A DNA stretch of 14,489 bases from Bacteroidales bacterium (GTDB lineage: Bacteria; Bacteroidota; Bacteroidia; Bacteroidales; WCHB1-69). The notes beneath the pieces were generated by a model. That model was not told where the DNA came from, made no database searches, and saw nothing but the letters and a program-made list of their open reading frames with translations. This document shows positions 7,074-13,583 of the stretch, piece after piece. Location of the stretch: contig JAAYRN010000121.1 of NCBI GenBank assembly GCA_012518765.1, positions 1-14,489 of the forward strand. Direction: 5' to 3'. Each line of letters opens with the position of its first letter. Within the stretch, counting starts at the first letter, position 1. A program made the position numbers and the translations under genes.

Positions 7074-7994
7074 ATGTACCGTTATTTTATTAGTATCTTT
7101 TTTTTCTACTTATTTTCCTTTTTTTCTACTGAAGCTCAAACAAATAAAAAAAACACCTTGCAAGAAAATAACCTAAAAGGTAGGGTAAAAACTACAGAAG
7201 AAATCGAATACGGAACCATAGATGCCACAGGAAATATTGAAAAAGATGCTGACTTATCGAGTAAAACTATCAGTACCTACAATCGTTATGGAAATATAAG
7301 AGAACAGAAAGTAGTTGATTCAAAAGGGATTATGGGATTTAAAACTGTTTATAAATACGAAGATAATCTCAGAACAAAAGAACTCTCTTACAACTCGAAA
7401 AATAAAATCACAGAGCGATGGATGGCTGTTTATAACAACAAACGAGAAATAAAAGAAGCCTATCGCGTTTTTGAAGGAAGAAATATAGAAAAAAGGATAA
7501 ATACCTACGATAATAAAGGTAAATTATTAGAAGAAAAATGGTATTTAAACAACCAAATTACACACAAAAAAACACATACTTACCTTGATGATAACAAAAC
7601 TGTAGAAATAAAAACATTAGATCCATTGGATGATGTTATTGCAATAGAAATGTTGAAATATAATTCACAAGGTTCTCTATTAGAGGAAAGTAAATATAAT
7701 TTAAAAGATTCTTTACATGGAAAAACAATCTGTTTGTATAACGAAAACAAACAACTTATAGAGGAAATAACCTATAATTCCAATGATATTATCGAAAATA
7801 AAACCGTATATGTATACGACGAGAAAGGAAATGTGTTGGAAGAAATTTGGTATAACCATAAAAATAAAAAAACATCTCACATAAAAAATGAGTATACTTT
7901 TGATAAACAAGGTAATTGGATAAAAAAAATTGAATACGATTCCGAAATAAAATTTGGAGCCGTTTTCAAAAGAATCATCAACTATTACAAATAA
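7074..7994 (+). CDS. Secreted tyrosine-phased repeat protein, function unknown
   Basis: I do not recognise a named family for this 306-residue protein. The start is taken at ATG 7074 because the upstream in-frame TTG at 7041 overlaps a -7 promoter box and the ATG gives a clean signal peptide: MYRY, a hydrophobic core rich in Phe, and a likely cleavage after A21 in STEAQ. The mature part is a series of about nine repeats. Tyrosines Y69, Y95, Y120, Y145, Y170, Y196, Y222, Y248 and Y274 are spaced by 25-26 residues, and units run roughly as Y-N/D-x-x-G-x-L-x-E-E-x-x-Y-N. This resembles YD/RHS-like or MORN-like beta-rich repeats but matches neither exactly. It is probably periplasmic or surface exposed and extended. 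purD starts 15 bp downstream and is probably cotranscribed. Confidence 0.75.
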   Translation: MYRYFISIFFFYLFSFFSTEAQTNKKNTLQENNLKGRVKTTEEIEYGTIDATGNIEKDADLSSKTISTYNRYGNIREQKVVDSKGIMGFKTVYKYEDNLRTKELSYNSKNKITERWMAVYNNKREIKEAYRVFEGRNIEKRINTYDNKGKLLEEKWYLNNQITHKKTHTYLDDNKTVEIKTLDPLDDVIAIEMLKYNSQGSLLEESKYNLKDSLHGKTICLYNENKQLIEEITYNSNDIIENKTVYVYDEKGNVLEEIWYNHKNKKTSHIKNEYTFDKQGNWIKKIEYDSEIKFGAVFKRIINYYK

Positions 7995-8009
7995 TAATTT
8001 TTTAGAATA

Positions 8010-9287
8010 ATGAAAATTTTACTTCTTGGTTCCGGAGGAAGAGAACATACTTTGGCATGGAAAATAGCACAAAGTCAGCACTGTAAAACTTTATATATAG
8101 CTCCCGGAAATGCGGGAACAGCTCAATGCGGCATTAATCTTAATTTTTCCGACAGCGATATACAGCAAATTGAAAATTGTATCATTGAAAAACAAATCGA
8201 TATGCTTGTAGTCGGTCCCGAACTTCCCCTTGTTAACGGAATTTACGACACATTGAAAAACAACCCTAAGACCAAACATGTAAGCGTTATAGGTCCCTCT
8301 CAAAAAGGAGCCATGTTAGAAGGAAGCAAGGATTTTGCAAAAGAATTTATGATAAAAAATAACATTCCAACCGCTCATTATAAGTCTTTTACAAAAGAAA
8401 ATATAGAAAGTGCCTTTGAATTTATCCATACACTACACCCTCCTTATGTTTTAAAAGCCGATGGATTAGCTGCTGGAAAAGGAGTATTGATTTGTGAAAC
8501 CAAAGAAGAAGCTCACAACACTATAAAAGAAATGTTGCTTTCCGAAAAATTTGGAAAAGCAAGCCAAAAAGTAGTTATCGAACAATTTTTAGATGGAATC
8601 GAACTCTCTGTTTTTGTGTTAACTGACGGCGAAAACTACCTGATTTTACCTTCTGCCAAAGACTACAAACGCATAGGCGAAAACAATACCGGACTCAACA
8701 CCGGAGGCATGGGAGCCGTATCGCCCGTTCCTTTTGCCAACCAAACTTTTATGGACAAAGTAGAACAAGGCATCATTATTCCAACTATCAAAGGGCTGAA
8801 AAAAGAAAAAATAACCTATAAAGGATTTATTTTTATCGGGCTGATGAATGTAAACGGAGACCCTTATGTTATTGAATACAACGTACGTATGGGCGACCCC
8901 GAAACCGAATCGGTAATTCCACGCATCGAAAACGATTTATTAGATTTATTTATTCACGTCGAAAAACAAAGTTTAAATCTTGTTGATATAGTTATAAATC
9001 CCCAAGCAACGGCAAGTATTATGCTTGTTTCGGAAGGCTATCCCGAAACCTACGAAAAAGGAAAAATTCTTTCAAATTTAGATAAAATAAACGACAGTCT
9101 TTTGTTTCATGCAGGGACTAAATTAAATGAAAATAAAGAAGTTATCTCAAACGGAGGAAGAGTTATCGCCATTACTTCTTTTGGAAATACCCTTGAAGAA
9201 GCATTGTCTCGCTCCAACAAAAATGCAGAAATTCTTGATTTTGAAAATAAATATTACCGCACAGATATAGGTAAAGATATTTTATAG
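8010..9287 (+). CDS. purD: Phosphoribosylamine-glycine ligase (GAR synthetase)
   Basis: PurD joins glycine to phosphoribosylamine using ATP, the second step of de novo purine synthesis, in the cytoplasm. The 425-residue protein is complete for a monofunctional bacterial enzyme. ATP-grasp family landmarks are GSGGREHTLAW (7-17), the nucleotide-associated GPELPLVNG (69-77), KADGLAAGKGV (149-159), NTGGMGAVSP (230-239) and the metal-site segment EYNVRMGDPE (289-298). The C-terminal domain keeps SEGYP (341-345) and NGGRV (381-385). It is the only purine gene in the window and follows an unrelated secreted repeat protein, so it is not part of a pur cluster here. It converges on the radical SAM gene with 46 bp between. 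Confidence 0.96.
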   Translation: MKILLLGSGGREHTLAWKIAQSQHCKTLYIAPGNAGTAQCGINLNFSDSDIQQIENCIIEKQIDMLVVGPELPLVNGIYDTLKNNPKTKHVSVIGPSQKGAMLEGSKDFAKEFMIKNNIPTAHYKSFTKENIESAFEFIHTLHPPYVLKADGLAAGKGVLICETKEEAHNTIKEMLLSEKFGKASQKVVIEQFLDGIELSVFVLTDGENYLILPSAKDYKRIGENNTGLNTGGMGAVSPVPFANQTFMDKVEQGIIIPTIKGLKKEKITYKGFIFIGLMNVNGDPYVIEYNVRMGDPETESVIPRIENDLLDLFIHVEKQSLNLVDIVINPQATASIMLVSEGYPETYEKGKILSNLDKINDSLLFHAGTKLNENKEVISNGGRVIAITSFGNTLEEALSRSNKNAEILDFENKYYRTDIGKDIL

Positions 9288-9316
9288 GTCTTTGTTTATT
9301 TTAATAGATTTCGTGC

Positions 9317-9338
9317 AATAAATGAAAAACTATTTATT
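9317..9338. terminator. A/T stem between convergent purD and radical SAM gene, possible terminator
   Basis: AATAAAT (9317-9323) and ATTTATT (9332-9338) are perfect 7-bp arms with an 8-nt loop in the gap between two convergent genes, and the right arm overlaps the stop codon of the radical SAM gene. The stem has no G/C pair, so support is weak. Confidence 0.2.
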
Positions 9339-10233
9339 TCATCCTTAATTTTATAGCAGAAAAAATAGTTTCCAATTTGAAATGAAAAACGCTTGTCATT
9401 TCGCCTGCCATACAATAACCGCATCGTTCGCAAACGCCTATGTGTTGCATGGGGCAAGTATCAAATCGGGATTTATCGGGAAGAATAAAATTAGTTATCC
9501 AACAATATTTTTTAAACTCATTGGTTTTCATATATTTTAATCCCGAAATAGAATTCATAATTGGATATTTTTCTTTTTTCATTTTTATGATTTCATCTAT
9601 CAGCTCCCTTCGTTTTTCCCAATCTAAAAACAAAGGGTCTTCTTCCAATGTACGAGGCGTATAAAAATTTAAAGAAATAGACTGTATAGAAGGATTGTTT
9701 TTGACAAATTCGATAGTTTCTCTTACAGAATGATAATTTATACTATTTATAACCATATTCACACTCAATGCTTTATGATTACTTTCGGCTATATGTTTAC
9801 ACAATTTATCAAAAACACCTTTGCCCCTTATTTCATCGTGATAAGGCTTTAATCCGTCCAAACTAACCCAAATAGAATCGGCTTTACAAGCAGTAAGCGG
9901 AAATTGTCCATTTGTGGTAATGGTTGTTGAAAAAAAACCAATTTCTTTGGCTAAATCTATCAAATCGTTGGTGTTTTTTTCTCCATCTTTCCACATCAGA
10001 GGCTCGCCTCCCTCAAAGTCAACAAATCGAGAACCCAAACGATAAGAGTATATTAACTCCTCTTTTATCTCCTCAAATGTTTTACGATGAGGATTTGTAT
10101 GATTATATACCGAGCAATGTTTGCAAGCCAAATTACATTCATCGGAAATAAATAAAACAGTTTGTAATGGTTTTTTCTTCCCCAAAAATCGCGTTTGAAA
10201 AAACCAAAAAGACAAGTAAAATAATTGTTTCAT
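9334..10233 (-). CDS. Radical SAM protein of unknown substrate, with a C-terminal cysteine cluster
   Basis: The 299-residue protein has the radical SAM 4Fe-4S motif CNLACKHC (C33, C37, C40), so it should cleave S-adenosylmethionine to a 5'-deoxyadenosyl radical. DFEGGEPLMW (72-81) is the SAM-contacting GGEP segment, and TTNG (106-109) and WVSLDG (122-127) are later core strands. The C-terminal part has five more cysteines (C244, C260, C268, C271, C274; local sequence CPMQHIGVCERCGYC), which could ligate a second Fe-S cluster as in SPASM-like or other auxiliary-cluster enzymes. Residues 1-20 (MKQLFYLSFWFFQTRFLGKK) form a short hydrophobic, basic lead that may contact the membrane. No peptide substrate, quinone or cofactor gene is adjacent, so the reaction is unknown. 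A -7 box lies about 23 nt upstream. Confidence 0.85.
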   Translation of the reverse strand: MKQLFYLSFWFFQTRFLGKKKPLQTVLFISDECNLACKHCSVYNHTNPHRKTFEEIKEELIYSYRLGSRFVDFEGGEPLMWKDGEKNTNDLIDLAKEIGFFSTTITTNGQFPLTACKADSIWVSLDGLKPYHDEIRGKGVFDKLCKHIAESNHKALSVNMVINSINYHSVRETIEFVKNNPSIQSISLNFYTPRTLEEDPLFLDWEKRRELIDEIIKMKKEKYPIMNSISGLKYMKTNEFKKYCWITNFILPDKSRFDTCPMQHIGVCERCGYCMAGEMTSVFHFKLETIFSAIKLRMK

Positions 10234-10255
10234 CCAAATTATGTTTTAATTTTTG

Positions 10256-10263
10256 CAAAAATA
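10256..10263 (-). promoter_or_regulatory. -7 box upstream of the radical SAM gene
   Basis: TATTTTTG on the minus strand (10263 down to 10256) lies about 23 nt before the ATG at 10233, the same box and nearly the same spacing as for apbE. No -33 TTG is visible at the expected distance. Confidence 0.35.
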
Positions 10264-10297
10264 ACGATAAAATTCCTATGTATGAGAATTTATTTTT

Positions 10298-10331
10298 TTG
10301 TGTTTATATATTCATAAAAATTGTACTTTTG
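10298..10331 (+). promoter_or_regulatory. Orphan promoter-like signal without a downstream gene
   Basis: TTG (10298-10300) and TACTTTTG (10324-10331), with a 23-nt spacer, match the phylum's promoter pattern on the plus strand. The only thing downstream is the convergent 3' end of the HAD phosphatase gene, after about 70 bp of noncoding A/T-rich sequence. It could drive a small RNA, an antisense transcript, or be chance. Confidence 0.3.
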
Positions 10332-10359
10332 TTGTGGAGAAATAAAAACAAATAGAACA

Positions 10360-10376
10360 ATTTATCTCAAATAAAT
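10360..10376. terminator. Weak hairpin at the end of the six-gene minus-strand unit
   Basis: ATTTAT (10360-10365) and ATAAAT (10371-10376) pair with a 5-nt loop. On the minus strand the stem is followed by a U-rich tail (TTGTTCTATTTG), 28 nt after the stop codon of the phosphatase gene. On the plus strand a T6 run follows 8-9 nt later. The stem is all A/T and short. Confidence 0.25.
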
Positions 10377-10403
10377 CTCTACCATTTTTTATAAAACATC
10401 CAT

Positions 10404-11054
10404 TCAACAGTACTTCAACAATTCTTCTGGTTTTTCGATAATGAGTTCAGCTTGAGCTTGTACAAGTTCTTCCTTAGGACGAAAACCCCACAAAACGCCC
10501 ACACTTTTCACGCCTGCACTTTTGGCAGTTTGCATATCTACAGCGGTATCTCCTACATATAAAGTATCTGATTTAGAAATATTTGTCTTATTTAATATAT
10601 CAAAAACAATGTCTGGGTTGGGTTTGGTGGGTATACCTGTACGCTGTCCGAAAACCGCTGCAAAAGTAACGGTTGGAAAATAAAACTCAACCAAAGGATC
10701 CATGGCTTCTTGGGCTTTATTAGAGGCAATAGCCATTTGGATACCTCTTTGTTGTAATTCTTCTAATAATTCTATAATTCCTTGATAAGGAGCTGTTTTA
10801 TCGGCTTTATGTTGGTCATAATAGCTCATAAATTCACTTCTTACTTCTTCTACAAACGTTTTTTCTCTTTTGTTTTCGGGAAGTATACGTTCTACTAATT
10901 TATAAATACCATTTCCTACAAAATAGCGGTAATCATCAAGTGAATGCTGGTTAAAACCATATTTTGATAAGATATAATTTCCGCTATCTGCTAAATCTTC
11001 AAGCGTATTTAATAAGGTTCCATCTAAGTCAAAAATAATAAGTTTTGGTTTCAT
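10404..11054 (-). CDS. HAD-superfamily phosphatase, phosphoglycolate phosphatase-like
   Basis: This 216-residue haloacid-dehalogenase-fold hydrolase has all catalytic motifs: FDLDGTLLNT (8-17) with nucleophile D9 and acid/base D11, S111 in IASNKAQ, K144 in TKPNPD, and the Mg-binding YVGDTAVDM (166-174) with D169 and D173. An alpha-helical cap domain occupies about residues 15-90. The arrangement is that of Gph (phosphoglycolate phosphatase) and the closely related PpaX pyrophosphatase. Substrate specificity cannot be fixed from motifs, so no gene symbol is given. It follows tsaD by 7 bp and is the last gene of the minus-strand unit. Confidence 0.88.
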   Translation of the reverse strand: MKPKLIIFDLDGTLLNTLEDLADSGNYILSKYGFNQHSLDDYRYFVGNGIYKLVERILPENKREKTFVEEVRSEFMSYYDQHKADKTAPYQGIIELLEELQQRGIQMAIASNKAQEAMDPLVEFYFPTVTFAAVFGQRTGIPTKPNPDIVFDILNKTNISKSDTLYVGDTAVDMQTAKSAGVKSVGVLWGFRPKEELVQAQAELIIEKPEELLKYC

Positions 11055-11061
11055 TTTTATT

Positions 11062-12075
11062 CTAATATTTTGATTTTGTGTAAGGTATTGAATTTAGATT
11101 TGCAAAATCTTTTTTCATGTATTTATAATATCCTGCTATGGCAATCATAGCGGCATTGTCTGTAGTTAATTGAAATGGAGGTATATAAATATTCCATTTT
11201 TTTTCGATAGCTGTTTTTTTCAATATAGTTTGTAAACCTGAATTAGCCGAAACTCCACCAGCAATTGCTATTTCATTGATATTAAAATCTTTGGCTGCTT
11301 TTATCAGTTTTTTCATAAGTGTATCACAAATAGCTTTTTGCATAGAAGCAGCAAGGTCTGTTACATTTTCAGTTATAAAATTAGGATTTTCTTTGAGTTT
11401 ATCCCGTAAAAAATACAAAAAAGATGTTTTCAATCCACTAAAACTATAGTTATATCCCGACATATTGGCTTGATTGAATGTATAAGCATTGGAATTACCT
11501 GTTTGTGCTAATTTATCAATCATAGGACCTCCGGGATAGGGAAATCCTAATATTTTGGCAGATTTATCAAAGGCTTCTCCGGCTGCATCGTCTATTGTTT
11601 TTCCTATAATTTCAAAGGTAAAAAAATCTTTTACAAGCATTATTTGGGTATGTCCTCCCGAAACAAGCAAGCATAAAAAAGGAAAAGTAGGATATATGTT
11701 TTTTTCGTTAAAAATAAAATGAGATAATATATGTCCCTCTAAATGATCTACTTCTATCAAAGGAAGTTTTAAAGCATAAGTAAATGCCTTTGAAAAAGCA
11801 TTCCCAACCAACAAAGAACCTAATAATCCCGGCCCTCGTGTATAAGCTACTGCTGAAAGTTGATCAAAACTTATTTTTGCTTGTTTTAAAGCCGTGTCTA
11901 CTACAGGGATTATATTTTGTTGATGAGCCCTGGAAGCTAATTCAGGTACAACACCTCCATACTGGGCATGAACCGCTTGTCCTGCTATAACATTTGATAG
12001 TATTTGATTGTTACACAGCACAGCAGCCGAGGTATCATCACAAGATGACTCGATGCCTAATATATATAAATTCAC
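11062..12075 (-). CDS. tsaD: tRNA N6-threonylcarbamoyladenosine transferase subunit
   Basis: TsaD (Kae1/YgjD/OSGEP family) works with TsaB and TsaE to transfer threonylcarbamoyl from the TsaC product to A37 of tRNAs that read ANN codons. The 337-residue length is standard. Visible signatures are GIESSCDDTS (7-16), AYTRGPGLLGSLLVG (77-91), the metal-binding DHLEGH (110-115; H111 and H115), LLVSGGHTQIM (136-146), DDAAGEAFDK (162-171), the FSGLKT segment (212-217), IAGGVSANSG (271-280) and TDNAAMIA (305-312) with metal ligand D306. The gene is 12 bp downstream of secG and 7 bp upstream of the HAD phosphatase gene. tsaB and tsaE are not in the window. Confidence 0.97.
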   Translation of the reverse strand: MNLYILGIESSCDDTSAAVLCNNQILSNVIAGQAVHAQYGGVVPELASRAHQQNIIPVVDTALKQAKISFDQLSAVAYTRGPGLLGSLLVGNAFSKAFTYALKLPLIEVDHLEGHILSHFIFNEKNIYPTFPFLCLLVSGGHTQIMLVKDFFTFEIIGKTIDDAAGEAFDKSAKILGFPYPGGPMIDKLAQTGNSNAYTFNQANMSGYNYSFSGLKTSFLYFLRDKLKENPNFITENVTDLAASMQKAICDTLMKKLIKAAKDFNINEIAIAGGVSANSGLQTILKKTAIEKKWNIYIPPFQLTTDNAAMIAIAGYYKYMKKDFANLNSIPYTKSKY

Positions 12076-12087
12076 AAGTAGTTGGAT

Positions 12088-12423
12088 TTACATTCCTTCA
12101 TCGGAAGAAGGAGCTGTTATAGGAGCTGCTTGTGGAAGCGAAGTTGTTTGTGCAGTTTGTGCTTTACTTTTGATTCCTTCTAATTCTTTCGATTTATTTA
12201 CATCTTTTGCCAAAAATCCTGATACAAAAGAAAGAACAACTATTACAACGGCTAAGGTCCAAGTTGCTTTTTCTAAAAAATCGGCAGTTTTTCTTACGCC
12301 CAATATTTGATTAGACGATGAAAATTCGGAAGCCAAACCTCCTCCTTTTGAATTTTGCATTAATACTACTAAACCTAATAATATGGAAGCGATGATGATA
12401 ATGATGATAACTATTGTATACAT
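12088..12423 (-). CDS. secG: Preprotein translocase subunit SecG
   Basis: SecG is the small accessory subunit of the SecYEG channel in the inner membrane. The 111-residue protein has two membrane helices (about 2-21 and 53-70) flanking the signature loop VLMQNSKGGGLASEF (20-34), which ends in a G-rich turn typical of the family. After the second helix there is a Ser/Thr/Ala/Pro-rich tail (about 75-111), common in Bacteroidota SecG. The start is the first codon of the hydrophobic helix at 12423. The gene lies 12 bp after the TPR gene and 12 bp before tsaD. A TATTTTTG box at 12486-12493 (minus strand, inside the TPR gene) could be an internal promoter, but it has no -33 partner. Confidence 0.93.
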   Translation of the reverse strand: MYTIVIIIIIIASILLGLVVLMQNSKGGGLASEFSSSNQILGVRKTADFLEKATWTLAVVIVVLSFVSGFLAKDVNKSKELEGIKSKAQTAQTTSLPQAAPITAPSSDEGM

Positions 12424-12435
12424 TTCAGTTTTTTC

Positions 12436-13062
12436 TTATATTTTCTGACTATTCTTTTTTTCTTTTAACTCTTCAATCAAGTTTGCAAAAATACTATTTT
12501 TTTCGGGATATTTTACTATTAATGCTCTATAAATTTTTATTGCCTTATCGTAAGCTCTTTGATTTACATAAACCTTTGCTAATGTTTCACTTATGATATT
12601 CATTTTTTCGGATACACTGGTTTTACATAAATCTTCATAGACTTCATCCTCTTCTGACTGTTCTATACAAATGGATATTTTAGGATAGCTTGTGTTAAAT
12701 TTTTCTATTAATTCATCTATGGAAACATTTTCAGTATCTGAATGATACATTAATTCTTTAGACTCAACACTTGTTTCATTTAATTTATCTTTTTCCTCTG
12801 TTTGAAAAGAAGATTTTTTTAAATTTTCATCTATTAATTTTGTAGATTGCCTGTCTTCATTTGTAGATAAAAGAGTTTTTAGGTAGCTACGATCGGGGAA
12901 TAAAGCATGTAAATTAAATGTGTGTTTACTTTCTTTTGTTGCTTGAACCAATTGAGCTAACGTGAAATATGGATACAATGCTATCAATTCTTTGACTTCA
13001 GTTTGAGGCATTGTTTTTTCTTTGAATTGTTCTATTTCTTTTAATAATTCTGTTTTTTTCAT
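12436..13062 (-). CDS. TPR-motif protein of unknown function, conserved between lptE and secG
   Basis: This 208-residue cytoplasmic protein has no signal peptide or membrane helix. Residues 1-66 form an apparently folded N-terminal region with the motif LIALYPYFTLAQLVQ (26-40) and LHALFPDRSYLKTLL (51-65). Residues 68-150 are an acidic, low-complexity linker. Residues 153-200 hold a TPR-like helix pair (LAKVYVNQRAYDKAIKIYRA) ending in KYPEKNSIFANLIEEL. A protein of this type at this position, between lptE and secG, is to my knowledge a recurrent arrangement in Bacteroidota, but I know of no assigned function. The TPR unit and the neighbours suggest a protein-protein adaptor linked to envelope biogenesis or export; that is inference from context only. 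Confidence 0.8.
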   Translation of the reverse strand: MKKTELLKEIEQFKEKTMPQTEVKELIALYPYFTLAQLVQATKESKHTFNLHALFPDRSYLKTLLSTNEDRQSTKLIDENLKKSSFQTEEKDKLNETSVESKELMYHSDTENVSIDELIEKFNTSYPKISICIEQSEEDEVYEDLCKTSVSEKMNIISETLAKVYVNQRAYDKAIKIYRALIVKYPEKNSIFANLIEELKEKKNSQKI

Positions 13063-13072
13063 TTTTATTTTT

Positions 13073-13579
13073 TTACCAGTTCCCTACTGCTTTACTAAAA
13101 ATATCGTCAATTAAGACCTCACATATTTGGTCAACTAATTCATCTTCAACTTGCGATAAAGTTTTTGAGCTGCTATAATCGGCGTAGCGAGAGAAACTTT
13201 GTTCAAAGTTTTTTGTTTCGTCTAATTTATTTACATACGTAACTCTTACGGTAATCGTCAATCGGTTCATGGCTGCTTTGTCTTCACCTATGGCTGCAGC
13301 ACTTATAGCATAATTTGTTATTTCTCCTTCAAATTGTAAATCTCCCTGTGAATCAATGATATTTAATTTGGTTTGTGATTGAAATTTATCTTTCAACATG
13401 CTTGTAATTTGATTACTTAATTTCAAATTTACCAAAGAAGCGTTGTTTTGAAATGTTTTTATGGAAACTGCTTGTGCATCGGCGGGGATATCAATTCCTA
13501 TTACTGAATATTTTATACCACTACAAGCTATTGATATAAAAGATAATATAACAAAAAAATGAAATACCGTTTTTTTCAT
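13073..13579 (-). CDS. lptE: LptE-family outer-membrane lipoprotein (LPS assembly)
   Basis: LptE plugs the LptD barrel and helps place lipopolysaccharide in the outer leaflet of the outer membrane. The 168-residue protein begins with a lipoprotein signal: MKKTVFHFF, a hydrophobic stretch and the lipobox SIAC with C19 lipidated. The mature part starts SGIKYSVIGIDIPADAQAVSI and shows the beta-rich pattern of the Bacteroidota LptE family: SVKIF-like strand (SIKTFQNNA), LKLSNQIT helix, LQFEGEITNY (85-94) and an ITVRVTY strand. It begins 4 bp after the sigma-54 activator gene and is followed 10 bp later by the TPR gene. The family call rests on the lipobox, size, strand pattern and gene order. Confidence 0.82.
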   Translation of the reverse strand: MKKTVFHFFVILSFISIACSGIKYSVIGIDIPADAQAVSIKTFQNNASLVNLKLSNQITSMLKDKFQSQTKLNIIDSQGDLQFEGEITNYAISAAAIGEDKAAMNRLTITVRVTYVNKLDETKNFEQSFSRYADYSSSKTLSQVEDELVDQICEVLIDDIFSKAVGNW

Positions 13580-13583
13580 TATT

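Noticed and set aside
10167..10355. Open frame of 62 codons on the plus strand over the radical SAM start and the following gap
   Set aside because: It starts antisense inside a real gene, has a Lys/Phe/Ile-rich translation as expected from A/T-rich DNA, and contains the orphan promoter box within itself.
12008..12310. Open frame of 100 codons on the plus strand
   Set aside because: It lies antisense across tsaD and secG, both strongly supported by motifs. Its composition has no recognisable domain, so it is a shadow of those genes.
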